Shown: positions 1 to 7,142 of the stretch, piece after piece | How the letters are laid out: every line of letters starts with the position of its first letter | How positions within the stretch are numbered: position 1 is the stretch's first letter | Assembly: GCA_021604265.1 (NCBI GenBank) | Contig: BQIY01000007.1 | Coordinates: 1 to 17,605 of the forward strand | DNA length: 17,605 bases | Direction of reading: 5' to 3' | Origin: Nitrospirales bacterium | GTDB lineage: Bacteria; Nitrospirota; Nitrospiria; Nitrospirales; UBA8639 | Made by a program: the position numbers and the translations under genes | Notes under the pieces: generated by a model | The model's database searches: none | Seen by the model: the letters and a program-made list of their open reading frames with translations, nothing else | Told to the model about the DNA's origin: nothing

Positions 1-9
1 TTAATCCTA

Positions 10-86
10 ACGCCACACGAAGCCCCTTCTGTTAATTCGTCTGGTTCGGCCAATTTCTAGATGAAGAATGAAAATTGGCGTGGCGT
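10..86. repeat. Nested inverted repeats forming a possible three-stem structure
   Basis: ACGCCAC at 10-16 is the exact reverse complement of GTGGCGT at 80-86. Inside it, GCCAATTT at 49-56 is the exact reverse complement of AAATTGGC at 72-79, which abuts the outer right arm directly. A third short pair, ACGAA (17-21) and TTCGT (36-40), starts immediately after the outer left arm. The three pairs can coexist as an outer stem closing two hairpins. No T-run follows, so it is not an obvious intrinsic terminator. It could be a structured RNA end, a terminus of a small mobile or repeat element, or chance. The arms are seen directly; any function is inference. Confidence 0.4.
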
Positions 87-175
87 CAGTTCCCACCGCA
101 TATAGTGATGGAATCTGACAAACAGGTTCAACATGGCCATTCTCTGGACAGCCCGAGCACACAGGCGCCTAATTT

Positions 176-215
176 GTTTTGGCTTTCATCTGAGTGGTTT
201 TGCTTTCATCTGAGT
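176..215. repeat. Tandem direct repeat, two 20-bp units
   Basis: Units 176-195 (GTTTTGGCTTTCATCTGAGT) and 196-215 (GGTTTTGCTTTCATCTGAGT) are adjacent and identical at 18 of 20 positions, including a perfect 14-base core GCTTTCATCTGAGT. The period is about two helical turns, the spacing expected if a regulator bound the same DNA face twice. It lies about 345 bases upstream of the best promoter candidate, which is far for a simple repressor site. Only two copies are visible, so it is not an array. Confidence 0.5.
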
Positions 216-473
216 TTGTGAGTGTGCCATCACGAGATCGGGTCATACAGTTTGTTCGCGCCAAAGGCATCAATAAGGTTCTGATCTTGAAGTTTCGGAA
301 GGGCCACTAGATCTCGGTTCGATCATTTGAAAGAGATGACTGTAATCGTCCGTCCACAAAAATTTTCTGAGAGGGAGCCACGAATGAATTGAAGTTCACA
401 AAGGCTTCTTATAGAAACCTATTGTTGCTCGCGACCAGGACCCACTCACACATAGGGGACCCCAAATCATTTA

Positions 474-493
474 CCGCCACTGGATATAGGCGG
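474..493. repeat. Short hairpin upstream of the operon promoter
   Basis: CCGCC at 474-478 and GGCGG at 489-493 form a 5-bp perfect stem with a 10-base loop. It ends about 63 bases before the -35 candidate and is followed by AAAA rather than a T-run. It may be chance or a small operator. Confidence 0.25.
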
Positions 494-556
494 AAAACTC
501 TCGACAACTTTTTCTCAACGCCCCAATATCGGATACCCGTTTGTTCAGGGAACCGG

Positions 557-585
557 TAGACAATTTACGAACTAATCGTGATAAT
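557..585 (+). promoter_or_regulatory. Candidate sigma70-type promoter of the operon
   Basis: TAGACA at 557-562 matches the -35 consensus at 5 of 6 positions. GATAAT at 580-585 matches the -10 consensus at 5 of 6, and the spacer is the ideal 17 bases (563-579). Transcription would start near 592, leaving a leader of about 50 bases before the ATG at 643. It is the best promoter-like pair I found in the leader, and its placement just before the first gene supports it. Hand scanning will miss alternative sigma-factor promoters. Confidence 0.55.
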
Positions 586-642
586 GGTTTCCTGAAATCG
601 CGGGCACAGGTGCGTGACGTGTAAAAAAGGCAGTTGAGCATC

Positions 643-3600
643 ATGGCAGATTTCATTCTGCTAGAACCTTTTTGCGATATCCATCTCGTCCTGGATCCAA
701 ACTTCCGGCGCGACCCCACCGACCCCGAGACCTCGCTCAACAATCTTGAGCTGAGAGTATTCGAGGCTGAGAGGAACGGTCTGAGACACGACCTAGAGGT
801 CGTCACCAATGACTTGGAATTTGATTTTTTCGATCCCGCCGCCTCTACCCAAAGCCCCGGTGCCGGGGTGCTCCCGCCAACCATCGACCAAGATCGTATT
901 GATCGGGATATCGTCCACCTGGCCTTCGACAGCAACACCGGGATTCGCACACTCGAGCCAAGAGGAGTCGGGACGGTTTTCATGCAGATCCGCTACCTCG
1001 ATCCCGAGTTGCAGGACGATGCGGGGGTGCAGGTTGAATACCACTATCTCGTGGCACGTATCCAAGTCCACCAAGCAATGAACGGATGGTGGTTTGGCAA
1101 TAATTCCCTGTCGGTGTATCAGGATCCTGATTTCGCGCACAGCCAGATATCTCTCTATGCATTGTTCGATAGAGATGCGGCGCACGGTGGGGTTGTGGGT
1201 GATATCACGGGACACGGTTATGTTCAGCTTTCATCCGATAATCGTGCGGTTGTGGAATTGGACACCAACTTTCCCAACGGCAATCAATACCGCGACCGCG
1301 TCCGTGGGGTATCCGCTGGGGAAACGACGATCGAAGGCGATCTCCTGCAAGAAGTTGATCTTCTCACCGTACGCTGTATAAACCTTCGAAGCGATCCAAC
1401 GGACCCGCCGAATCCGGTGCTCGATAGAGTAACCGGCAACTTCAATGGGACGGTACCTCGTCGAACACGGCACAACATTCTTTTCCTGGGTGAAGGATTC
1501 AGGGCATCGGACTTTGATCGCTTTCAAGAGACCGTGAAAAAACTGTCGCATGATTTGTTTGATTGCAAACGGCACAGCCCATTTAACCTTTTAAAAGATG
1601 GGTTCAACATTTGGAGCCACTTTGCACAATCAGTAGAGAATGGCATAACGATTGCTCCTGAAATGTCTTTGGCTACGGGAAGGGCGATTCCCTGGAAAGA
1701 AACGCCCAAAAAAGGCAGTCCGCAGGGATCGTATTCGCTACGCGAGCTGATTATCCTCATTGGACTACCGATTCCCCTTATAGACTCGGCCTTGTCCAAC
1801 GATGCGTTAAGAACTCGTTGGAATGCCGCTAACAGCGTGCCGCGGCTGATGGGATTTCAGCGAAATCGCGCCGTCAACAACGTTGTGGATGAATGGAAGA
1901 AGCTGACGCCCGCAGGTATTCCGCAGACGCGGGATACCTTTTACGGGATGCAGCAGGGGTCGCGCTGGGGCGACCGTGAGTCTGAAAAACACATCCACGA
2001 CGACATGGTCGTTCCACCTGTGCTGGGGGACCCCAATAACCGACAGGTGGATTTCGCGAAACGCATGCATACATGGTTCGAGGCGAGGGTCAGGGACCCC
2101 AGATCCTTGGTGCACGACCCACGACGCTCCGCGCCGGAATTCACCCGCTTCAGACACGAGTTGATCATTAGGCACATCGCCAGGTTTGCGGATCCTCGAG
2201 TGGTGGCCACCGATCCAGATCACCTCGTTGGAGTAGTGTGGGACAGAAATATTGACCCGGATCCCAGCGCCCCCGAACGTCAAGTCAATAGTGCAGGTCT
2301 CGTCTGCATCCTGACCAACCACGAAGGAGCCCGTGGTAGGGCGGAGCGGCGTGTGGAGGTGCGCATCGCACTCGGCACGGATCATAAGTACAGTTTCGAA
2401 GTAGATCGCAGCGATCCTGACTTTCGGCCGCTGAACATGACACAGAAAATCAAACCGAAGTTGTCCAGTGTATTAAACATTTTGGCCCACGAGTTCGGAC
2501 ATTCTTTCAATCTTGGAGACGAGTACGACCGCCGACGCCGTGGCGCCAGCCACAGCGTCGAACAATCCGACAACCTCACGTATGTGCGAAGCATTGAGAT
2601 TCCTCCTAAGCCCGGGAACATCCGCAATTTGGACTTTCCCACTCCAGTTGACCCGAACAATGTGAAGTGGGCAACCCTGCACCGCATCAAGCAGGCCGAT
2701 ATGCTCGAAACTCCAAGCGAAGTCACAGGGAGTCAGATCACCGTCACGCTTACAGAGGGTCAAACACGGCGCTGGCGTAAGGCGAGAGACCAGGGCACTC
2801 CGGTTTTCCTGCGGCGAGACAAAATTAGACTCCGCGACTACAACCTCTTGCGAACACTGGGCGATCACTTCTTCGACTGCAACGATTTCACACTGAATCG
2901 CTGGCGAGTAGACGGTCCTAACCCCGGCCCGCATAATTTCACCACTTTCCCGCAACTCGTCGATTTCATGAATGCCAATGATCCCAACGGTCACTGGACG
3001 TTTGATAATTTCGAGAGCATCAATGGCGGAGATCCGACCCGGGACTATGGTTCGATGTTCATCATTACGAATTGCAGGCCAGATGAGAATGTCGAACACG
3101 AAGTGCGATTTTCACGCAAGCGAAAGCAGCTCCCGATCACGGATGAAGACCTATTGCAATTGACTATCAACAGTATTCCCGATACCCAGACCATCGTTCT
3201 CACCGGCGCCCCGCCTCATACAAGGTCTTTTCCCGCAGGCAGTGTGCTCTACATCCCCAAACAAGAATTCGGTCAGCCGGCTAACCTCGTCAAGACCGGC
3301 GTAATGACATTTATGCGAGCCTTCAGTTGGGATCCCTCGCTACCTCCTGGTAGGGCGCTCTCTGAGAATCACAACAAAGATGCACAGAATCTCAGCGATC
3401 CCCCAGACGGTGGCAAGCCTGATGATCCTGAGGAAGTGCCAGGGGTGAAGGCACCGTGTTGTGCTCGGTACACACTTCTTGGGCTATATGAGGGTGGCAG
3501 CGATGCCACCGTCCGGGTTTACCGGCCAGCCGGGGGTTGCAAGATGCGAGCGTCTCAAGGTGAGGACGAGGAAGGCCAATTTTGCTTTGTGTGCAAATAT

Positions 3601-3663
3601 CTTATCGTTAACCGGGTTGATCCCTCGAAGCACGCTGAGCTGGATGATTGTGAGTATCCCTGA
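643..3663 (+). CDS. M64-type (IgA peptidase family) zinc metallopeptidase, no signal peptide
   Basis: This 1006-residue protein is predicted to be a zinc-dependent endopeptidase. Motifs in order: HNILFLGEGF (277-286, the usual start of the M64 catalytic domain), HEFGH (616-620) followed by LGDEY (624-628), DPNNVKW (670-676), GLYEGG (947-952), YRPAGGCKMR (960-969) and FCFVC (980-984). This order fits family M64. Residues about 165-245 look like a bacterial Ig-like (Big2-type) domain. About 270 residues separate DPNNVKW from GLYEGG, an apparent insertion. Cysteines 939, 940, 966, 981, 984 and 1003 could form disulfides or a metal site. The N-terminus (MADFILLEPF) is not a signal peptide, unusual for a usually secreted family. 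I chose ATG 643 over the in-frame TTG at 634 because the purine-rich AAAAAAGG (623-630) lies only 3 bases from the TTG but 12 from the ATG. It is the first gene of the operon; its substrate is unknown. Confidence 0.85.
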   Translation: MADFILLEPFCDIHLVLDPNFRRDPTDPETSLNNLELRVFEAERNGLRHDLEVVTNDLEFDFFDPAASTQSPGAGVLPPTIDQDRIDRDIVHLAFDSNTGIRTLEPRGVGTVFMQIRYLDPELQDDAGVQVEYHYLVARIQVHQAMNGWWFGNNSLSVYQDPDFAHSQISLYALFDRDAAHGGVVGDITGHGYVQLSSDNRAVVELDTNFPNGNQYRDRVRGVSAGETTIEGDLLQEVDLLTVRCINLRSDPTDPPNPVLDRVTGNFNGTVPRRTRHNILFLGEGFRASDFDRFQETVKKLSHDLFDCKRHSPFNLLKDGFNIWSHFAQSVENGITIAPEMSLATGRAIPWKETPKKGSPQGSYSLRELIILIGLPIPLIDSALSNDALRTRWNAANSVPRLMGFQRNRAVNNVVDEWKKLTPAGIPQTRDTFYGMQQGSRWGDRESEKHIHDDMVVPPVLGDPNNRQVDFAKRMHTWFEARVRDPRSLVHDPRRSAPEFTRFRHELIIRHIARFADPRVVATDPDHLVGVVWDRNIDPDPSAPERQVNSAGLVCILTNHEGARGRAERRVEVRIALGTDHKYSFEVDRSDPDFRPLNMTQKIKPKLSSVLNILAHEFGHSFNLGDEYDRRRRGASHSVEQSDNLTYVRSIEIPPKPGNIRNLDFPTPVDPNNVKWATLHRIKQADMLETPSEVTGSQITVTLTEGQTRRWRKARDQGTPVFLRRDKIRLRDYNLLRTLGDHFFDCNDFTLNRWRVDGPNPGPHNFTTFPQLVDFMNANDPNGHWTFDNFESINGGDPTRDYGSMFIITNCRPDENVEHEVRFSRKRKQLPITDEDLLQLTINSIPDTQTIVLTGAPPHTRSFPAGSVLYIPKQEFGQPANLVKTGVMTFMRAFSWDPSLPPGRALSENHNKDAQNLSDPPDGGKPDDPEEVPGVKAPCCARYTLLGLYEGGSDATVRVYRPAGGCKMRASQGEDEEGQFCFVCKYLIVNRVDPSKHAELDDCEYP

Positions 3664-3665
3664 GT

Positions 3666-6600
3666 ATGGCAAACGGCGACCGTGACACTCTAAGCATTCT
3701 GGTTGAAGAAACTGGAAACCTTCTTATGCCCCTGCGCGAGGCGATTGCGTCTCCGGCCACCTTCATCACGTTCATGGCACGAATGGGTTGGGGTGTGGAT
3801 GAAATTCCAACGCCGATCGCGGACCTAGCAAGCAGCCTTAATGCCGTCTTCATAGCACTGGAAAGGGTGAGAGACGGGGATCAGGATCCCGCCACGATCG
3901 AAGGTCTGCGCAAAAATATCAGGGATGTCTATACCGACATCCGAAGCCTTAGAAATGCCCAAGACAGTACGTTCCCATCACACCTGAATGCGGACAACTT
4001 CAAGGCGGAATTCCCCACGCAGCTAGCCGAAAACCTCGTTGCGGACTATCTCACTAGACATTACTCAGGCATCGCATTTGCCCTGCGTATTCTGGGTCTC
4101 ATGCGTATCGACTATCAGCGGGAAATCGGCAACCGCCCATCCTTCGTACGCTATGCATTTCGCTTCACCGATCTCGCCGATGTTATCGACGACCCTGCAT
4201 TAATTTTCCAGAATGCCTTTGGCTGGGGCACCGATGACTTCAAGGTCGATTTTCTGTTCGATCAAATCGAAAACCTTTTGATTACGCTTCGTGTTGCGGT
4301 GACTCGCGGTATCTTCGAGACCGATACCGCAGAGCAGTTGGAGGGGGGCATACTGGTTCCTGGCGATCCTGAGCGCGAGGCCGTGACCGCTGTCTTCTTA
4401 GAACGTCAGCGAACCAACGGAAGACTGGCAGCAGAGTTGCGATTAATTGAGCTGCCAGGTGACGACATCATCAAACCAGGCTTCGCGGTCATGCCATCTT
4501 TTAATGGTGTGCTGGGTTTGCGCATGCAAGTGGCTGATGACGTGGCCGTCACGATCGACAGCAGTCTGAATCTTGTGGGCGGCTTGGGACTGATTCTGCG
4601 ACCTGAGCAGGAACCCAAGATACTTGTCGGGTTTGGAGGAGAAGATGCACCTACAGAAGTGGAAGCCGAACTAAAAGCATCAATTGAATACCAGAGGGAG
4701 GACATTGATCCGACGGTAGTACTCGGCCACCGCAACGGCAGTCGCCTGGAGTTTCAGAGGATCTCGGGCCGCGCGGGGCTCTCACTTGATAAGACCAACC
4801 CGCGCAAGGAGTTGTTTGTTGAATCGGACTTGCAAGGCGGTAAACTGGTGATTTCTGCTGGCGAAGGCGATCAGTTCTTGCAGAAGATTCTTCCGAAAGA
4901 CGGGATTGAGACAAACTTTGAGCTGACGCTTGGATTTTCCAATGTACGCGGTTTTTATTTTGGCGGCAGTGGTGGTGTCGAGATCCAAGTTCCCGTTCAT
5001 CTGGATCTTGGCCTTATTGAGGTTCCCACTCTCACACTTGGCTTCCAACCAACAAACGGAACGATTCCCATCAATCTGGGTGCCGACATCAAAGCCAACT
5101 TGGGTCCACTCACGGCCGTGGTGGAAAACCTTGGTCTTATCGCCAAATTTTCTTTTCCCGATGAGGGCGGTAATCTCGGCCCCCTTGATGTCGACATTGG
5201 CTTCAAACCCCCGACGGGGGTGGGCTTGTCTCTGGATGGTGGTGGGTTCAAGGGCGGCGGGTTTCTCAAGTTTGAGCGGGACGAAGCCCGCTACGTGGGC
5301 ATCCTGGAACTGGAGTTCCAAAACAAGATCGCGCTCAAGGCGATTGGGTTGTTGACCACGCGACTTCCAGACGACGAGTCGGGGTTCTCACTCCTCATCC
5401 TGATCACCGCGGAATTCACTCCCATTCAGCTGGGATATGGGTTTACGCTGAATGGCGTGGGCGGCCTACTCGGATTAAACCGCACCATGCGGATCGAGCG
5501 CCTACGCACCGGGATTCGGGACAACACCTTATCCTCCATTTTGTTTCCGCCCGACCCGGTCGCCAATGCCAGCCGCATCATCAGCGACTTACGTCAGGTC
5601 TTTCCCCCCCAAAGCGGGCGGTTTGTGTTTGGGCCGATGGGCAAACTCGGCTGGGGCACCCCCACGCTCATCACGCTTGATCTGGGTCTGGCGCTGGAAA
5701 TGCCGGAACCGGTCACGTTGGCCCTCCTGGGTGTGCTCAAGGCGCAGCTCCCTGACGAGGAAAAACCCCTTCTGAAGTTGCAAGTTAATTTCCTGGGCAT
5801 AGTCGACTTCCAAAAAGAGCAGTTGTCGTTTGATGCCACAATCTACGATTCGAAGCTGTTGACCTTTCCGCTGGCTGGCGACATGGCCGTGCGTCTGAAC
5901 TGGGGCGCGGACCCCAACTTCTTACTCACCGTGGGAGGCTTTCATCCCGCCTATAAGCCCCCCGCCATGACGCTGCCTCCACTCAAACGCATGACCGTGC
6001 AGTTGCTGTCGGGCAACAACCCGCGCCTGACGCTGGAGAGCTACTTTGCCATCACCTCCAACACGGTGCAATTCGGGGCCATGATTGAACTCTATGCGGG
6101 GGCGGGGTCCTTTAACGTCTATGGCATACTGGCCTTTGATACCCTCTTTCGGTTTTCCCCGTTTTATTTTGTGGCGGAGATTAAGGCCATGTTGGCCTTA
6201 CGTCGAGGGTCGAAGAGTATAGCCAGTATTGGCTTAGCGCTGACCCTGGAAGGGACCACCCCCTGGAAGGCCAAAGGGACCGCGACGCTCAAGCTCTGTT
6301 GGTTTATCAAGGTCAAGGTCAGGTTCACGAAGACGTTCGGGCAGGTGGTGGATACACGCCTCGATGATCTGAACGTCCTGCCGCTCATCACTATGGCGTT
6401 GAAGGCGCCGGGGAATTGGGAGGCGCGCTTGCCCGCCCGCCGACATCTCCTAGTCAGTCTGAAGGACATGGATACGGCATCCCAAACAATCATCGCGCAT
6501 CCCTTGGGCGTCCTGTCGGTCAGCCAAAAAGTGGTGCCCTTGAATGTCCGAATTGATACGGTTGGGCACCAGCATCCGCGGGATGGGAACGAATTTCGAG

Positions 6601-7133
6601 TGACCCAGGTTCTGATCAACGGACAAGCTCACACGCCGAGTACCGCCAGGGAGTCGTTTGCCCCGGCCCAGTTTTTTCACAAGAGTGATGAGGAGAAGCT
6701 GTCGAGTCAATCATTCGAACAGTACGACAGCGGAATACGCCTCTCGGACACCGAGGCGTTCGAGTCGTCCCATGTGGTCCGGCGCGAGGTCGACTATGAG
6801 CTGAGCTACATTGATTCGCAGCGGGATCTGCCTCGGCCACCGACACGGGTGCGCCCATACGGCTTGGCGTTCCAGGCCTGGGCTGCCGGTGGTACGATTG
6901 CGAGATCTCCCCTGTCTCATGCACACACAAGGAAATCCGCATTGGCGCCTCAGTCGGTGCGGGTGGAGCAGGAATCCTTTGCGGTGGTGACTGTGAATGA
7001 GTTGGCCCCGGCTGCCGCCGATCATGTTCGCCGGAGCGAAGCGGAGGCATTGAGGTATATGAAGGAACTCATTGCTCAAACCCCGGGCCTGACTGGACGC
7101 CTGCAGACCGTCCCGGCCTTTGAACTGAATTAG
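3666..7133 (+). CDS. DUF6603-type large beta-rich protein, function unknown
   Basis: This 1155-residue protein starts 2 bases after the stop of the M64 gene, so translational coupling is likely. Residues 1-215 are mainly helical and carry two diverged copies of a P-A-x2-F...GWG motif (29-43 and 176-188). From about 250 to 875 the protein is a long series of short alternating hydrophobic strands rich in Gly and Leu, for example VTLALLGVLKAQLP near 684 and FYFVAEIKAMLALRRG near 834. This pattern resembles, from memory, the DUF6603 domain. The C-terminal part has VVPLNVRIDTVG (about 956) and FAPAQFF (about 998), which I recall from the same family. There is no signal peptide and no clear membrane helix. 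The strand repetition could suit a long groove, solenoid or scaffold, but this is inference. The central codons are clearly more GC-rich than the flanks. Confidence 0.75.
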   Translation: MANGDRDTLSILVEETGNLLMPLREAIASPATFITFMARMGWGVDEIPTPIADLASSLNAVFIALERVRDGDQDPATIEGLRKNIRDVYTDIRSLRNAQDSTFPSHLNADNFKAEFPTQLAENLVADYLTRHYSGIAFALRILGLMRIDYQREIGNRPSFVRYAFRFTDLADVIDDPALIFQNAFGWGTDDFKVDFLFDQIENLLITLRVAVTRGIFETDTAEQLEGGILVPGDPEREAVTAVFLERQRTNGRLAAELRLIELPGDDIIKPGFAVMPSFNGVLGLRMQVADDVAVTIDSSLNLVGGLGLILRPEQEPKILVGFGGEDAPTEVEAELKASIEYQREDIDPTVVLGHRNGSRLEFQRISGRAGLSLDKTNPRKELFVESDLQGGKLVISAGEGDQFLQKILPKDGIETNFELTLGFSNVRGFYFGGSGGVEIQVPVHLDLGLIEVPTLTLGFQPTNGTIPINLGADIKANLGPLTAVVENLGLIAKFSFPDEGGNLGPLDVDIGFKPPTGVGLSLDGGGFKGGGFLKFERDEARYVGILELEFQNKIALKAIGLLTTRLPDDESGFSLLILITAEFTPIQLGYGFTLNGVGGLLGLNRTMRIERLRTGIRDNTLSSILFPPDPVANASRIISDLRQVFPPQSGRFVFGPMGKLGWGTPTLITLDLGLALEMPEPVTLALLGVLKAQLPDEEKPLLKLQVNFLGIVDFQKEQLSFDATIYDSKLLTFPLAGDMAVRLNWGADPNFLLTVGGFHPAYKPPAMTLPPLKRMTVQLLSGNNPRLTLESYFAITSNTVQFGAMIELYAGAGSFNVYGILAFDTLFRFSPFYFVAEIKAMLALRRGSKSIASIGLALTLEGTTPWKAKGTATLKLCWFIKVKVRFTKTFGQVVDTRLDDLNVLPLITMALKAPGNWEARLPARRHLLVSLKDMDTASQTIIAHPLGVLSVSQKVVPLNVRIDTVGHQHPRDGNEFRVTQVLINGQAHTPSTARESFAPAQFFHKSDEEKLSSQSFEQYDSGIRLSDTEAFESSHVVRREVDYELSYIDSQRDLPRPPTRVRPYGLAFQAWAAGGTIARSPLSHAHTRKSALAPQSVRVEQESFAVVTVNELAPAAADHVRRSEAEALRYMKELIAQTPGLTGRLQTVPAFELN

Positions 7134-7135
7134 GA
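7132..7135 (+). promoter_or_regulatory. Ribosome binding site of the third operon gene
   Basis: AGGA overlaps the TAG stop of the preceding gene and lies 7 bases before the ATG at 7143. It is the best Shine-Dalgarno match among the four downstream operon starts. The others rely on weak or no visible SD sequence at 2-9 base gaps, which favours coupled re-initiation for them. Confidence 0.65.
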
Positions 7136-7142
7136 CAGCATC

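Larger units (their letters stand above)
1..556. other. Non-coding leader region upstream of the five-gene operon
   Basis: No convincing gene is visible on either strand here. Frame +1 is open only from the window edge to a TAG at 58-60 (19 codons), which could be the tail of an upstream gene but has no recognisable content. The region is locally AT-rich and contains three structured elements described separately: nested inverted repeats near the left edge, a two-copy tandem repeat at 176-215, and a short hairpin at 474-493. The long untranslated stretch directly before a large operon suggests a regulatory region, but no known operator or riboswitch was recognised. A weaker promoter-like pair (TTGAAG at 389-394, TATAGA at 410-415) has only a 15-base spacer and is not annotated. 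Confidence 0.6.

Noticed and set aside
31..56. GGTTCG as a tRNA T-loop
   Set aside because: The flanking bases do not form a 5-bp T-stem and no anticodon or acceptor arm fits around it.
1..60. Open frame to TAG at 58-60 as the tail of an upstream gene
   Set aside because: Only 19 codons are visible with no recognisable content, so it cannot be supported.
634..642. TTG start for the M64 gene
   Set aside because: The purine-rich site ends only 3 bases before it; the ATG at 643 is a stronger codon with a workable, if long, spacing.
471..983. 170-codon antisense ORF across the start of the M64 gene
   Set aside because: It is Ser/Arg-rich with no motif and lies mostly opposite a well-supported gene, so it is a shadow of that gene.
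1807..2385. 192-codon antisense ORF inside the M64 gene
   Set aside because: It lies wholly opposite the catalytic domain, has no recognisable motif and no ribosome site, and is a shadow frame.
2473..3099. 208-codon antisense ORF inside the M64 gene
   Set aside because: It runs opposite the HEFGH region; the sense strand has clear family motifs and the antisense product has none.
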